Part shown: positions 1 through 12,880 of the stretch, one piece after another
How the letters are laid out: each line of letters starts with the position of its first letter
Position numbering within the stretch: position 1 is the stretch's first letter
Source: Papaver somniferum
Taxonomy: Eukaryota > Streptophyta > Magnoliopsida > Ranunculales > Papaveraceae
NCBI RefSeq assembly: GCF_003573695.1
Contig: NC_039362.1
Coordinates: 7,044,088-7,108,087 of the forward strand
Length of the DNA stretch: 64,000 bases
Reading direction: 5' to 3'
Notes under the pieces: model-generated
What the model saw: the letters and a program-made list of their open reading frames with translations, nothing else
The model's database searches: none
What the model was told of the DNA's origin: nothing
Program-made: the position numbers and the translations under genes

Positions 1-401
1 CACCCACAATCTTCGATCACAGTTGATCTCACACATTTCTCAGCTTCCCTCCTACAGATCGACCCATCCTCTCTTGTGGCCGAATTGACTATGGAACGAC
101 CTTTTTTATTGTCTTGGTTTAGGCCGGAGTCCTACAGATTGATCTCTCGAATTCAAAGCACTCCCTTTTTGCAGTGCATCTGTGTGAGGTTTAACAGTTC
201 GCTCGGTTCAAGGAGTTTCCTCCGCACGGTCGTCTCCTCAATTCCGTAAAAACCAGCAACTCGTTTTGCCCCATCTACAGAGATGAAGCGCAAAGAGAAT
301 AATATAATCGCTTTAAGTGCGATTTGAGGGCTTTCTGTTGAACCCCAGGATTGATTTTGTAAAACTAAAATATTTTCCTAAATATAGATGCACTTTAGCA
401 T
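1..401 (-). mobile_element. relic repeat, inverted relative to a second copy near 50 kb
   Basis: No coding frame is recognisable. The reverse complement of about the first 210 bases aligns by eye with 49930-50160. Both contain a block reading gagagatcaatctgta, then cggcctaaaccaag (tggcctaaaccaag in the other copy), then ggtcgttcca. The two stretches are therefore copies of one repeat in opposite orientation. This piece was later split by the Athila-like element that inserts at base 407. Which part of which element it represents is unknown. Confidence 0.5.
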
Positions 402-406
402 GGTAG

Positions 407-3385
407 TGATAGGTGTCGTAAACACCTTCATTTTTATCTATTGTTTATGCTTTCTTTGCTATTATTCGTGCGAATTATGTATCTTATGTTTGCTTTTGAG
501 TTTTATAGGTGTTTCGGAGTCATTGGAGCAAAATGAAGTGAAACTCGCTCAAATCCATGATTTCTTCCCAATCATCTTGAAGAGAACAAAAAGACGAAAC
601 TAGCAACGAAAGAATTAGTTCATTCCGGCTTCATATGAGAAAGTTATTTGCAAAGCCATTGAATAATCCTGTCAGTTCCAGGGAACTGATAATACATGAA
701 TTAAACAGGAAAATAAACTGTCAGTCTTCCAGAACCGACAGTTGAATGGAATAATGGCTGGCCCTTATCCAATCTATCGGGGTTCCTTGATAACCTTATC
801 TTCTTTTACACCCAAAATTAGGACTTCATCAGAAATTCAGACACATTTTAAAAGGGGATCTGAGAAGAGTTTTGCTGCCGATTGAAGCTTTGGTGAAACG
901 AAATTTGCTAGGAAGAATATTTAATGAGGAGAAGGAACAGATGATGTAGCTACATCGTCTGAGGTGAGGAGTGATGGCGATTGAAGAATTCAGAGTTCGA
1001 ACTGGGCAAAGTTTCAAGCCGATATCGAGGTTCAGACCGGGAAGTAATTGAGATGGGAAATTAGTGAAGTTGTTGATGTATCTGCGTTGAATTGAGTAGG
1101 AAATAGTGGGTTGACCCTAAATTCGTATTTTGATATGGCATTGACAGAAATTCAAATTAAGAAATCAGCCAAGAGGGTTATCTGCTGGTGGTGTTGTTCT
1201 TGAAGAATTGAGGGATCGATCTGAACAAGGAAGTTGGGTTGTGCTTGTAATCATGGCCGAACTGAAGGAATTAGAAGATGGGTTGGAGTTCAATTGGTGA
1301 CTAATTCAAGAATGAAGCTGAAATTGTGTTCTTGTTGTTGCAGTTACCAAGTGTTGGCTAGAGTATTGCAGGTCAAGAGATGGACATGGCCTGGAAATGG
1401 TTCAGCTGAACTGGTGCTGGTAATTATCTTTGAGCAGGGATGTAGAATGGCCTGAGTTACTGCTAAGAAGATACAAGCAGGAAAGCTGAACTGAAGATAA
1501 ATTTGCAGGCAATGGTAGTGTTGTAGGTGATAATGCAAGTGCAATTGCAGTTAGGATCCAGAAGAGCAGTACAAGGAGATGGTGTGCTGATATTGCAGTG
1601 CTGAGTTCTATTGAGTTTAAAGCAGAGAATGGCATCAGTTGGTGGTATGAGTACAAGCTGCAGAGAAGGTTGATGCTGCCGCATACTTGGAAATGAGTTG
1701 TTACTGATAGGATGAAGCTAAGTAAAGAAGGGAAAGTGCTGGAATGGATTATGAAGCTGTAGATGGCCGAGATTGAAATAGATGGTGTTGTTGGTGAGCT
1801 GAAGTTGAACCTGCAGTGAAGTATAATGGAGATTCTTAGATGTATGTTAGGACATGATTTTGCAGAGAAAGAGCTGCTACTGGTAGGAATTGTGAAACTG
1901 GCGGTGATGTTGTTTTCGAAACTGCAGGTAATGGATTGTGCGAGAGTGCAACAAGGAATGGAATGATGGGAGTTGATCTGCAATTTACTAGCTGGTGACG
2001 GGCAGTGAAGGGTTGCATCTGAACTGAAGCGCATGGAGTGATATTGTTGTGAGATGAATTAACAATGGGTTTGGAATATGTGCATTTATCAAAGAGTAGC
2101 TTGAGCAAGTCAGCTGGAAACTTCTTATGGGCTACTACAGGGGAAGCACATGAGGAAGATTGAATGGAGTTGTGGAGTTGGTACTGACAGGAAAGAAGAT
2201 TATAGAAAAGTGAACTGAACTAGATGAATGTTAGGATTTGAATGCTGTGAATCTATGCAGAGAAGGAGATGAAAATAGGCCGGAATTAGTCCTGGAAATC
2301 ACCCAGAAACAGCCAGAACTCGGCCAAAATCAGAGTTAGGCGAGTTGACTCACCGATTCAATAGTTTACTCAGATGGACTTGGGCCTCACTTGTGGGCTC
2401 TTTCAATGACTGATTTTTGGCAGAAGGGTGCGACCAGATTTGGGAAATTGAGAAACATATAAAAAGAGAGGGTTTCTATCTTTTAGAGGGGCTTTTTTAT
2501 GATCTTATCTTCTTCTCTATTTTTATCCTAGGGTTTTGAATATGATAGACTTATTTCTTCTTCTTGTTTATGAACTCCATGGATATGATTAGATAACTCT
2601 ATTTTTGTTAAGGAATAAGTTGGAGTTCCAATCATGATATTTATGCAATGAATTAGTTTTGTCTCCATATTTTGTTGATTACGATTCACTTTTAGTATTG
2701 TTATATGATTTGAATGCATGTTTAGTCGAGTCGCGAATCGATTGAATTAGTTTTCATCTCTATCGCTAGATTAGGGTTATTATACACAAAAGTGATAATT
2801 TCTGATTGCAAGTAGCATAATTGTGAGTATTACTTGTAGTGATACATCCTAGTAGTCACAAGTGGATCATAACCTTTGTTAAAACGGATTAGTTCTTTTA
2901 CACGTTCGTTTGCATTGATTAGTCTTATTTCATAGAACTTAGTGCTCTTAGGGAGTTAAACTTAATTGTGCTTTTACACTTTAAGTTGCTTTTTAGGAAG
3001 AATTTACATTCGCATCTTTTAATGTGTTTGTTGATGACAAGAGGAAATTAGCGGGATATTCTTGCGATCAAGGTATCCTAGGACTTTTAATAAATTGAGA
3101 TTAAATATAAATTCTAGTTATTGTTACAAATTCATGTTTTTGAATGAAAAATAATCCTTGACCAATATCTTCATCTTATTGATTTGCTTGTTTATTTCAT
3201 TATTTGCTTTTAGTTTATTTTCCTTTACATAAAAATCAGAAATCCCCCTTTGTTTATATAGGAAACCGAAACAACTTGACAACCTAGATCCTCTCTGTGG
3301 GGAACGATCCTTTCTTACCCTTGCTATATTATTTATTTTGAGTTATGAGAAAGTAATTTATTTTTGACGCATACGACAGTGATCA
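407..3385 (+). repeat. left LTR of the Athila-like element
   Basis: About 2.98 kb, matching 6592-11478 once the nested insertion at 7641-9545 is removed. The ends are imperfect inverted repeats (TGATAGGTGTCGTA at the start, TACGACAGTGATCA at the end). No convincing gene lies inside. Reading frames in 1.2-2.1 kb are low-complexity (gctg/gttg-rich) and present in both LTRs. Confidence 0.92.
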
Positions 3386-3390
3386 AATTT

Positions 3391-3408
3391 TGGCGCCGCT
3401 GCCGGGGA
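3391..3408 (+). other. primer-binding site (tRNA-Asp type)
   Basis: The sequence tggcgccgctgccgggga lies 5 bases inside the left LTR. It is close to the Athila/Tat primer site usually assigned to tRNA-Asp. The tRNA identity is from family knowledge, not tested here. Confidence 0.8.
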
Positions 3409-3518
3409 GGCAGCGGTTGTCACTTGTTTTTTGTTTCTTATTTTCTTGTTTTTAGTTTTGTTTTATTTTCTGGTTTTTAACCTTGTTTTGAGAATCGTGT
3501 TTCAGGTACTTATTTCTC

Positions 3519-4757
3519 ATGGATGGAGCATATTGGAACAATGGATACGGTTTCCAACAATCTCAACAACATGACAACTTCCAACAATTCCAGGGGTATA
3601 ATCAAAACCAATTCATTGGCTATGACCAATATTCCATGGATCCTTATGGTTTTCCTCAACAACCTTATGGCGGGTATGTGTGTGAACAACCACAAGGATG
3701 GGAGGATTCTTATGCTCGTGAACAACAAGTCTCTAACTTGTTAGACAACTTTTCCAACTTTTTACGACAAGAGTTTCAAAAAGATAAAGAGGTTACAAAC
3801 GAGCAACTCCAAGAACTTCGTGAAGGTATGGCTATCTTACGAAGAAGCATTGATGAATACAAGGAAGAAAGGTATGAAGAAGAATTTTGTTTTCAAAGCA
3901 ATAATTATTCTAATGTGCCTGTGGTGTGTGATGAATATTTGATTGATGCTAATGTTGAAAAAGACCAACCTTTGGGGACTTTCGTTGATAATTGTGTAGC
4001 TAACTCAACTCTTGATCTTAATAATGATCATTCGCCTATTCAAAAGGATGAGTTTGAGGTTAGCAACACTAAATTCAGCGACAACCAATCTTATGTTAGC
4101 TATGAAATTGACGATGATTATGAAGATACGTCGTTTGAAGCAACTCATGGTGACATTACCCAAAGGTGTACAATGGAATTCTGGGATCAAGATGAAGATG
4201 AAAAGTACTATGATGACACTTGTGTAGATTACTCAAGCATTGATCTTGATAATGATCAAGAGCCTATTCAAAGGGTGGAGCTTGAGGATGCTGCATTTTT
4301 GAGTGTTCTAAAAAAGTTTATTATAATAAAATTTGGATCCGCAAAAGAGTATGTGCCTTACAACGAAGAGGAGTGTGTTGATAATGAAACCGATATGACC
4401 AATATTGTGGAAGACCCAATTGAGCTTGCAAAGGATTGTAATGAAGATGTTGATGTCGAGATTTTGGTTAAGGCATAAACGGACGAAGAATGGTTGCAAG
4501 GTTTGATAGAGGACCATGATATGCAAGAGGTGAATAGTTCACTTGAATTTTTCAAGGATGAAGAGGATTCCGTGCTACAAGAGGTTGTGCAAGGTTTGTC
4601 TAACCCTTTGCCTATTGTTTCTTCTCCTTTACCTCTTATTGGTTTGAATGTATGTGATTCGAGAATATTGTTCAATGACTTTGTTTCTCGATTTCCGCCA
4701 TTAGAGATACTAATCTTCATTTCTGTTAATAGCTTCATTTCTGTTTTATATTACTAA
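3519..4757 (+). pseudogene. retrotransposon-encoded Gln-rich/acidic protein, one internal stop
   Basis: A frame of about 412 codons is broken by a single TAA at 4476-4478 and continues in the same frame to 4757. It starts about 110 bases after the primer-binding site, where gag would be expected. The first 70 residues are rich in Gln, Asn, Tyr and Gly. Residues of about 75-125 are charged and probably coiled-coil. After that come acidic stretches in which a Leu-Asn/Asp-Asn-Asp-His/Gln-x-Pro-Ile-Gln module occurs twice (around 4010-4045 and 4240-4275). I see no zinc knuckle, protease or polymerase motif. The family is unrecognised. A divergent gag or a protein peculiar to these non-autonomous elements are both possible. 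Confidence 0.6.
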
Positions 4758-6591
4758 TCTTTGTATGGAGTTATTGTGTGCAAAACAGATTCTATGGGTG
4801 GATCCCCAAATTTTCCGATTGTTAGTATATGGGGAGTGAATCTTACAAGAGTCAAGTCGGGCCGTCGACTTTAAAACAAGCGCTTAATGGGAGGCAACCC
4901 ATAGGTTTTGTATTTCTTATCCTTTTGTTTTTTATTTTGTTATTTACATATCATGTTAAAATTTCTCACCTTGACTTTACTAGGACGATTCAATTACATT
5001 GAGGACAATGTAAAGTTTAAGTTTGGGGAGTGGTTAAGCATGTATTTTTTAAAAAAAAAAAAACCTCCAACTTTTAGAGATTTTAGAGTCACTAGCATAC
5101 TTCTAGGTATGTTTACATAGAGAATTCTGACCGACATAACTGAACTTGGAAGTGTTAGGGAACTACATTCGGATTTCTTGCTTGTTGGAGTGTTAAATAA
5201 TGGATTTAATCATGCCGGTGATGCAAATTAGGAGCAGGGAGAAATGCATTATTAGAGTTGCTGATCAATCATTAGTGGGACTACCCTATTTATATCATGT
5301 GAGGCACCAAACAGAAATTTTTCCATCTAACTAAAGAGCTTCTTTTTGAGTGTGTGTCACCGTACGTTAATTCCGGGTAGAATGGTGAGCTACCCAACTT
5401 CACACCAATTTTCAGCACTATTTTTGATCTCTTGAGTGCTAATTTTGTCAATCATGAGGGTGACGTCTATGGATGAAAGCCTCCTTCTTGTAGTTCGATT
5501 TGCAGTTAGCACCATTCTCTCTCTCGACAACAACGGATCCATAGAAACACTACCATCATCAACAACAAGGAGCAACATCAAAATCTACAAGGAAAGTTGA
5601 AGACGTTCAAGGTTTACAAGCAACGGAACGAAAAAAGAGCAAATTTTATATCCAAGTAAAGCAACATACAATGAGCAGATTTTTACATATACGTTGAAGA
5701 CTTATTTACAAGAGCAAAGAAAAGCAAAAGGTGAGAATTATTAAAGTTTATGATTTCGAGAGATACAAGTTGTGAAGAATCAAGCGGTAAAGTACTTTTC
5801 CCACGGCCATGGTTTGTTTTATTTTGTTTTGTATTTTATTTCTCTTATTGAAAAAAAAAAAACGATGATAAGCGAAATTTTGGTATTTTGGGTTTTTATT
5901 TATTTAATAAGCCGTGGGGAAGGAAAATCTATAAGGAAGTCTCAAGAGACAAGGATTTAAGATAAAGAGTTACAAATTGTCAAGGAATTACGAAGTTCAA
6001 GTGTTTATCATCAATAGTTGAAGACGAAGACTAAGAAGATGAAGACGAGGAACTGAAGAAGTTTCTATTGGATGCTGTGAGAATGGTGTTATCATCATTG
6101 CAATCGGATGTGAAGGTAAGTAAGTAATCTCATCCTCGATAATAGTGGTTGATTTCCTTTCTTAGAGATCTTCAGAAAAAATGGTTTTTCAAAATGTTAA
6201 AAGATGTGGGTTTTTAAAATATTTCGGAAGTTGTCCTTCCCACCATTCAACGTGTTGCAGGATTTTTGTCTTCATTCCTACCTGCACTCATGTGAGAACC
6301 ATAAAAAAGCCATCTTTTTGAGTGCAATTATCATAAAACCATTATTGGTGAGGCAAAAGTCGAGGCGAAATGCTTATTGATCGCTCTCAAACACGCGTTC
6401 TTTCATTATGGTGTGGTTATTTCTCACTCAACATTTAAGAATGAGAATATGTTCTTTGGTATTTCTAACTTCTTATTACTAGCATGCAGAAACTCTATGT
6501 CCTCATAACTCTTTGGTTGCTTGGGACCCTGGAACGCTTTGAAGTTGTAAGTTTTAGTTTGATTTGCTCGAGGACTAAGTGTGGGGGAATT
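4758..6591 (+). other. non-coding internal region of the Athila-like element, with polypurine tract
   Basis: No long frame is present. A block at about 4861-4900 (gcgcttaatgggaggcaacc) and another at 5000-5040 (gaggacaatgtaaagtttaa) resemble stretches conserved in Athila-type elements. A T-rich then A-rich strip lies at 5040-5065. The purine tract gtggggga at 6581-6588 just before the right LTR should prime plus-strand synthesis. Confidence 0.6.
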
Positions 6592-9500
6592 TGATATGTG
6601 TCGTAAACACCTTCATTTTTATCTATTGTTTATGCTTTCTTTGCTATTATTCGTGTGAATTATGTATCTTATGTTTGCTTTTGAGTTTTATAGGTGTTTT
6701 GGAGTCATTGGAGCAAAAGGAAGTGAAACTCGCTCAAATCCATGACTTCTTCCCAATCATCTTGAAGAGAACAAAAAGACGAAACTAGCAACGAAAGAAT
6801 TAGTTCATTCCGGCTTCATATGAGAAAGTTATTTGCAAAGCCATTGAATAATCCTGCCAGTTCCAGGGAACTAATAATACATGAATTAAACAGGAAAATA
6901 AACTGTCAGTCCTCCAGAACCGACAATTCAATAGAATAATGGCTGGCCCTTATCCAATCTATCGGGGTTCCTTGATAACCTTATCTTCTTTTACACCCAA
7001 AATTAGGACTTCATCAGAAATTCAGACACATTTTAAAAGGGGATCTGAGAAGAGTTTTGCTGCCGATTGAAGCTTTGGTGAAACGAAATTTACTGGGAAG
7101 AATATTTAATGAGGAGAAGGAACAAATGATGTAGCTACATCGTCTGAGGTGAGGAGTGATGGCGATTGAAGAATTCAGAGTTCGAACTGGGCAAAGTTTC
7201 AAGCCGATATCGAGGTTCAGACCGGGAAGTAATTGAGATGGGAAATTAGTGAAGTTGTTGATGTATCTGCGTTGAATTGAGAAGGAAATAGTGGGTTGAC
7301 CCTAAATTCGTATTTTGATATGGCATTGACAGAAATTCAAATTAAGAAATCAGCCAAGAGGGTTATCTGCTGGTGGTGTTGTTCTTGAAGAATTGAGGGA
7401 TCGATCTGAACAAGGAAGTTGGGTTGTGCTTGTAATCATGGCCGAACTGAAGGAATTAGAAGATGGGTTGGAGTTCAATTGGTGACTAATTCAAGAATGA
7501 AGCTGAAATTGTGTTCTTGTTGTTGCAGTTACCAAGTGTTGGCTAGAGTATTGCAGGTCAAGAGATGGACATGGCCTGGAAATGGTTCAGCTGAACTGGT
7601 GCTGGTAATTATCTTTGAGCAGGGATGTAGAATGGCCTGATGGTGGCTCTCTAAAAGAGTCACGGAAATAACCGCAAGTGCACGGTGTCGGAAAGTAGTG
7701 TGGTGCAAATACGGGTCGATCCGCAGGGACAAGGTGGGCTTATTTGCTATTTTTGGTTTCTTGCTTCCTTTGCTAACTTGTTCCTAGGGGCAGTGAACAG
7801 TGAGGTGGAAATGGTGAAATAAGAAGATTGTGGCAGTGTGTGAAACAAGTAAAGATTGTGATGTTAAGACACCACAGTGAGCAGTGAAGGTAAAACAAGT
7901 GAGCAGTGAAGGTAAAACAAGTGAAAGAAAACAAGAAAACAAAGCTAAACAGTTGAAGATGGAATTGTGGATGACAGGGAAGGTTGATGGCAAACTAGGG
8001 TTTAGATTCCACCTCTTAACCTAGACTAAGTCGGATATTCCAATTGCAACTAAATTATCCTCCCAAAGTACTAGCTATCTGATTAGAGCATAACTAGTCT
8101 AAGGTTTGGACCATAATCAATTAACATGGGCTGCTGCACTTTCAATCACAGGGGTATCCTAACTACAATGTATGCCTGACATACAATGTGAGAGCAAAGT
8201 GATGAGAGGCCAGAATTGTAGTCTCCTACACAGTGGAATTAAGGTTTCATCTTCACCCTAGTGGTGAATTAGAACATGAACAGAAATTGAAATTGAACTT
8301 GAAATTAACCCAATTAGGGGGTATCTCGGATGACCCAAGAACCCCTTTTACATCTCATACACATCCCCTTTTATAGTTTTACAAATCCCTAAAATTTCTA
8401 CAAACCCTAATTTTGAAAACCCTAAATTGATTTTGGGGAAAATCAAATTTGACATACCAATTGGATGATTTCGACCCAACCCATGCTTTGTACTGGCTTT
8501 ACGCTGCTCGAAATCCCCTATTCTTCGTCTTCTTTGCACTGCAAACCCTATCTTGGAGCGAAACCCTAAGCCTGCCTCTCTTAATCTTAGCACCTATGTG
8601 AGAAGAAGCTATGAGGGAGAGAGATAGACTAGGGGGTTCGATAGGTCTCTTGGTCGGCTGGTTGTGGAGGTGGTGATGGAAGAGATGGTGGTGGCAGTGG
8701 AGTTGCAGGCGGTGGCAGGACATGGTGTCTCTGCAAATGTCGGGGGAAGAAGAGAAATTTGGGGGAAATGAGTTTTGGGGAAGAAGAAGGTGGGTGTTTG
8801 TTTGGGTCGATGGGTTTGATGGCTAAGGTGTTGAGCGGGATCATCTGAAGTTGATGCGCAGCGAGGAGATCCGTCGGATGTGAAGATGGTAGGTGGATCT
8901 AACGGTGGTATGAGAGATGAATCACTTCGACCGTTGGATTGTGAAATACAACAAAGTTAACGACGAAGATTGAGGTTAGGTGCTGTAGTGTTAAGCGGAA
9001 GTATCGAGATTTGATGAGCAGGCAAAGAAGCGACCGTAGGATCTAAATGTGATCTAATCTGAAGGCTTAGAATTTAGGTGCTATGGTGTGTGATAGGAGC
9101 TTCAGATTTTGATGCGCGATGAAGGAGCGACCATCGGATGATGAGATGGATCCAATCCGACGGCTGAAGATGGAGGCGGTTTTGGTTACAGAAAATGGGT
9201 TTGGGTAAGGGTTTTGGGCCTTGGGTATGCCAAGCCCATATCTTCTTTAAGAACAATTCTTCCTTCTTGAGCCCATTTCTACCCTTTTGGTCTTGTGCAC
9301 AACATTCTTCGCGGCTTCCTTGTGTAATTCCTCCCGGCTTTTCACTACTTTTCTGCTCTTTTCCGCTCTGCTATTTATCCAAACTTTATTTATTACCTAA
9401 AAATGCAAAATTAAGTAAGAAAAAATATTTATTCTTGAAAACAATGAAAATACAGAATATGGGATAAAATGTAGAATTAATGCGCAAAAGATGAGTTAAA

Positions 9501-11478
9501 TGCCAACAAAAAGGGATAAATATATACAATATTTGGCACTCATCACCTGAGTTACTGCTAAGAAGATACAAGCAGGAAAGCTGAACTGAAGATAAATTTG
9601 CAGGCAGTGGTGGTGTTGCAGGTGATAATGCAAGTGCAATTGCAGTTAGGATCCAGAAGAGAAGTACAAGGAGATGGTGTGCTGATATTGGAGTGTTGAG
9701 TTCTATTGAGTTTAAAGCAGAGAATGTCAACAGTTGGTGGTATGGGTACAAGCTGCAGAGAAGGTTGATGCTGCCGCATACTTGGAAATGAGTTGTTACT
9801 GATATGATGAAGCTAAGTAAAGAAGGGAAAGTGCTGGAATGGAATATGAAGCTGCAGATGGCCGAGATTGAAATCGATGGTGTTGCTGGTGAGCTGAAGT
9901 TGAACCTGCAGTGAAGTATAATGGAGATTCTTAGATGTATGTTAGGACATGATTTTGCAGAGAAAGAGCTGCTACTGGTAGGAATTTCGAAACTGGCGGT
10001 GCTGTTGTTTTCGAAACTGCAGGTAATGGATTGTGCGAGAGTGCAGGAAGAAATGGAATGATGGGAGTTGAGCTGCAATTTACTAGCTGATGACGGGCAG
10101 TGAAGGGTTGCATCTGAACTGAAGCGCATGGAGTGATATTGTTGTGAGATGAATTAACAGTGGGTTTGCAATATGTGCATTTATCAAAGAGTAGCTTGAG
10201 CAAGTCAGCTGGAAACTTCTTATGGGCTACTACAGGGAAAGCACATGAGGAAGATTGAATGGAGTTATGGAGTTGGTACTGACAGGAAAGAAGATTATAG
10301 AAAAGTGAACTGAACTAGATGAATGTTAGGATTTGAATGCTGTGAATGTATGCAGAGAAGGAGATGAAAATAGGTCGGAATAAGGCCTGGAAATCACCCA
10401 GAAACAGCCAGAACTCGCCAAAATCAGAGTCAGGCGAGTTGACTCACTGATTCAGTAGTTTACTCAGATGGACTTGAGCCTCACTTGTGGGCTCTTTCAA
10501 GGACTGATTTTTGGCAGAAGGGTGCGACCAGATTTGGGAAATTGAGAAACATATAAAAAGAGAGGGTTTCCATCTTTTAGAGGGGCTTTTTTATGATCTT
10601 ATCTTCTTCTCTACTTTTATCCTAGGGTTTTGAAGATGATAGTCTTATTTCTTCTTCTTGTTTATGAACTCCATGGATATGATTAGATAACTCTATTTTG
10701 GTTAAGGAATAAGTTGGAGTTCCAATCATGATATTTATGCAATGAATTAGTTTTGTCTCCATATTTTGTTGATTATGATTCACTTTTAATATTGTTATAT
10801 GATTTGAATGCATGTTTAGTCGAGTCGCGAATCGATTGAATTAGTTTTCATCTCTATTTCTAGATTAGGGTTATTATACGCAAAAGTGATAATTCCTGAT
10901 TGCAAGTAGCATTATTGTGAGTATTGCTTGTAGTGATACATCCTAGTAGTCACAAGTGGATCATAACCTTTGTTAAAACGGATTAGTGCTTTTACACGTT
11001 CGTTTGCATTGATTAGTCTTATTTCATAGAACTTAGTGCTCTTACGGAGTTAAACTTAATTGTGTTTTTACACTTTTAAGTTGCTTTTTAGGAAGAATTC
11101 ACATTCACATCTTTTAATGTGTTTGTTGATGACAAGAGGAATTTAGCGGGATATTCTTGCGATCAAGGTATCCTAGGAATTTTAATAAATTGAGATTAAA
11201 TATAAATTTTAGTTATTGGTGCAAATTCATGTTTGTGAATGAAAACTAATCCTTGACCAATATCTTCATCTTATTGATTTGCTTGTTTATTTCATTATTT
11301 GCTTTTAGTTTATTTTCCTTTACATAAAAATAATAAATCCCTCTTGTTTATATAGGAAACCGAAACAACTTGACAACCTAGATCCTCTCTGTGGGAACGA
11401 TCCTTTCTTACCCTTGCTATATTATTTATTTTGAGTTGTGAGAAAGTAATTTATTTTTGACGCCTACGACAGCGATCA
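6592..11478 (+). repeat. right LTR of the Athila-like element (interrupted)
   Basis: Matches the left LTR in two parts, 6592-7640 and 9546-11478, separated by a 1905-bp insertion. It ends tacgacagcgatca, followed by the GGTAG target-site duplication. Confidence 0.92.
7641..9545 (-). mobile_element. solo LTR of a Tat-like gypsy element nested in the right LTR
   Basis: The 1905-bp insertion is bounded by the 5-bp duplication CCTGA (7636-7640 and 9546-9550) and is absent from the left LTR. Read on the minus strand it begins TGATGAGTGCCAAATA and ends GAGAGCCACCA, so it has TG...CA ends. Its last part (the gtgcacttgcggttattt block, about 7664-7681 reversed) is typical of Tat-type LTRs. No primer site, purine tract or coding frame is present, so it is best read as one LTR left after recombination. 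The class assignment is from memory of such LTR ends. Confidence 0.8.
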
Positions 11479-11483
11479 GGTAG

Positions 11484-12299
11484 TCCCTGAAGGACTCATA
11501 TTGCATCTTGTTATGACTAGTGATTGTAATGAATTCCTGAAGGATTCGAATTTCCGACTCAGGAAGCCACTTAACTTTGTGAACTACGTCAGGCTTGAGA
11601 TTAAGTCATTATCACAATATAGGATAAATTCATGAACAATTCTTGTATGTGTTTTATGTTCTTGGTATAAGGTTAAAATCCATATATATATTTTAATATC
11701 ATCTTTGGCTTCTTGAAAAGTCATTGATAGCGCTAAAATCCACGCTTGAATTAAAGTATGAGATCTCGTCGGACTAAAGTTCGAGAATGTGCTAGCATAT
11801 AGACTAGAGTACCAAATTTTTGATACTTATGATACCTATTGTGCTACTAAAATTAACAACCCTACTTTGTGATTCCCAAAAGAGGGAAGTGATCGATCTA
11901 TTTGATACGTACGTTAAATTTATGGTCCATAAGTACCATATACAAATGTAATGCATGCATTATTCTGTTGTTGTTCTAACTTTTGTTTTGTAGGTTACAC
12001 TTTTATAGGCCAAAATTGATTCTACGGTAAAAATGAGTTTATAAAAGACCTTTCATTGTTAGCCTGAAGTTAAAACGCCAAACTGAATTTGGTGTGCAAC
12101 AAATGGAGGATCTAAATGCGAGGTGTACATTGTTAGTAGTACACCTGGCGCAAGACCTGCAGTCAATCCTTCATAAACTGCAAATGGTAAAGCAGTTTTC
12201 TGAAGGCTGGATAATATTTGTACCCCTAACCGCTTTAAGAAGTCATACTTCAGGGGGAGTAAACTCGTATAATCTTTGGTTGGGCTTAAACACGTTGTA
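11484..12299 (+). other. no gene seen; degenerate repeat DNA
   Basis: AT-rich sequence with many stops in all frames. It is continuous with bases 1-401 once the Athila-like element is removed. The stretch from about 12060 probably belongs to the copia relic that follows. Confidence 0.4.
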
Positions 12300-12880
12300 C
12301 TCTTTTTCCTTCACCAAGGTTTTGTCCCGATAGGTTTTCTTTGTCAAGGTTTTAAAGAGGCAGCATATGCGTGTCCAACACCATCATCCGGCGACGTTCA
12401 TTGTACCTTTTCCTTTGGCCAGGTTTTGTCCCACGTGGTTTTTCTGACGAGGTTTTTAACGAGGCAACATTTACATCGACGTCGATATTATTATGAGTTT
12501 TTTGGCGTTCAGATTTTGTCCCAAGTGGTTTTCCTGGCACGAGCGTTTAGGTTTTTTCTCAAATGGTTTTCCTAGCGCAATTATAATGGAGGAAGTATTT
12601 CATGGCCGTAACCAACCTCACCTAAGCTCAGGTTTTTCCCAACCGGTTTTCTGACACGGCTTTGATGAAAGAGAAAATTTGTGGCGGCGGCCAACCTCAT
12701 TCTGAGAACATGCTGTTGCTAAGTGGTTTTCCTGATGCAGTTTCAAATGGGGAGAAAATTCGAGATGAAAAGCTACCAGTGTTATACTCCTTTCTTTCGT
12801 CCAGTTTTTGGTCAAACCGGATTTTCTGACAAGATTTTAACAAGACAATATCGTAGTAGTTGGTGTCATCCAAGGAGGAG
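12300..12880 (+). mobile_element. 3' internal end of a Ty1/copia relic with degenerate repeat modules
   Basis: Five or six diverged modules of roughly 80-100 bases share a core like ggttttgtccc, tggttttc and ctgacgaggttttaac. They lie near 12310, 12415, 12505, 12630, 12720 and 12795. Such modules are familiar just upstream of the 3' LTR in some copia elements. The purine tract caaggaggag at 12871-12880 leads directly into the LTR. No polymerase frame survives. Confidence 0.6.

Larger units (their letters stand above)
407..11478 (+). mobile_element. non-autonomous Athila/Tat-like Ty3/gypsy LTR retrotransposon
   Basis: The element begins TGATA and ends GATCA. It is flanked by the perfect 5-bp target-site duplication GGTAG (402-406 and 11479-11483). 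The left LTR is 407-3385. A primer-binding site starts 5 bases after it at 3391, and a purine tract (gtggggga) precedes the right LTR at 6592. The internal region is only about 3.2 kb and has no protease, reverse transcriptase, RNase H or integrase. It holds one glutamine-rich and acidic reading frame. The primer site and a conserved block near 4861-4900 are of the type known from the Athila/Tat lineages, so I infer a large retrotransposon derivative that moves with help from others. The two LTRs differ by a few percent by eye, so insertion is not very recent. Confidence 0.9.

Noticed and set aside
1402..2034. Long minus-strand frame in the left Athila-like LTR (also 9386-10129 in the right LTR)
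   Set aside because: Low-complexity Ser/Leu/Thr sequence. The right-hand copy runs across a transposon junction, and no domain is visible.
414..3378. LTR boundary placed at TGTCGTA...TACGACA
   Set aside because: These are good inverted repeats, but the wider TGATA...GATCA ends give a perfect GGTAG duplication and correct primer-site spacing.
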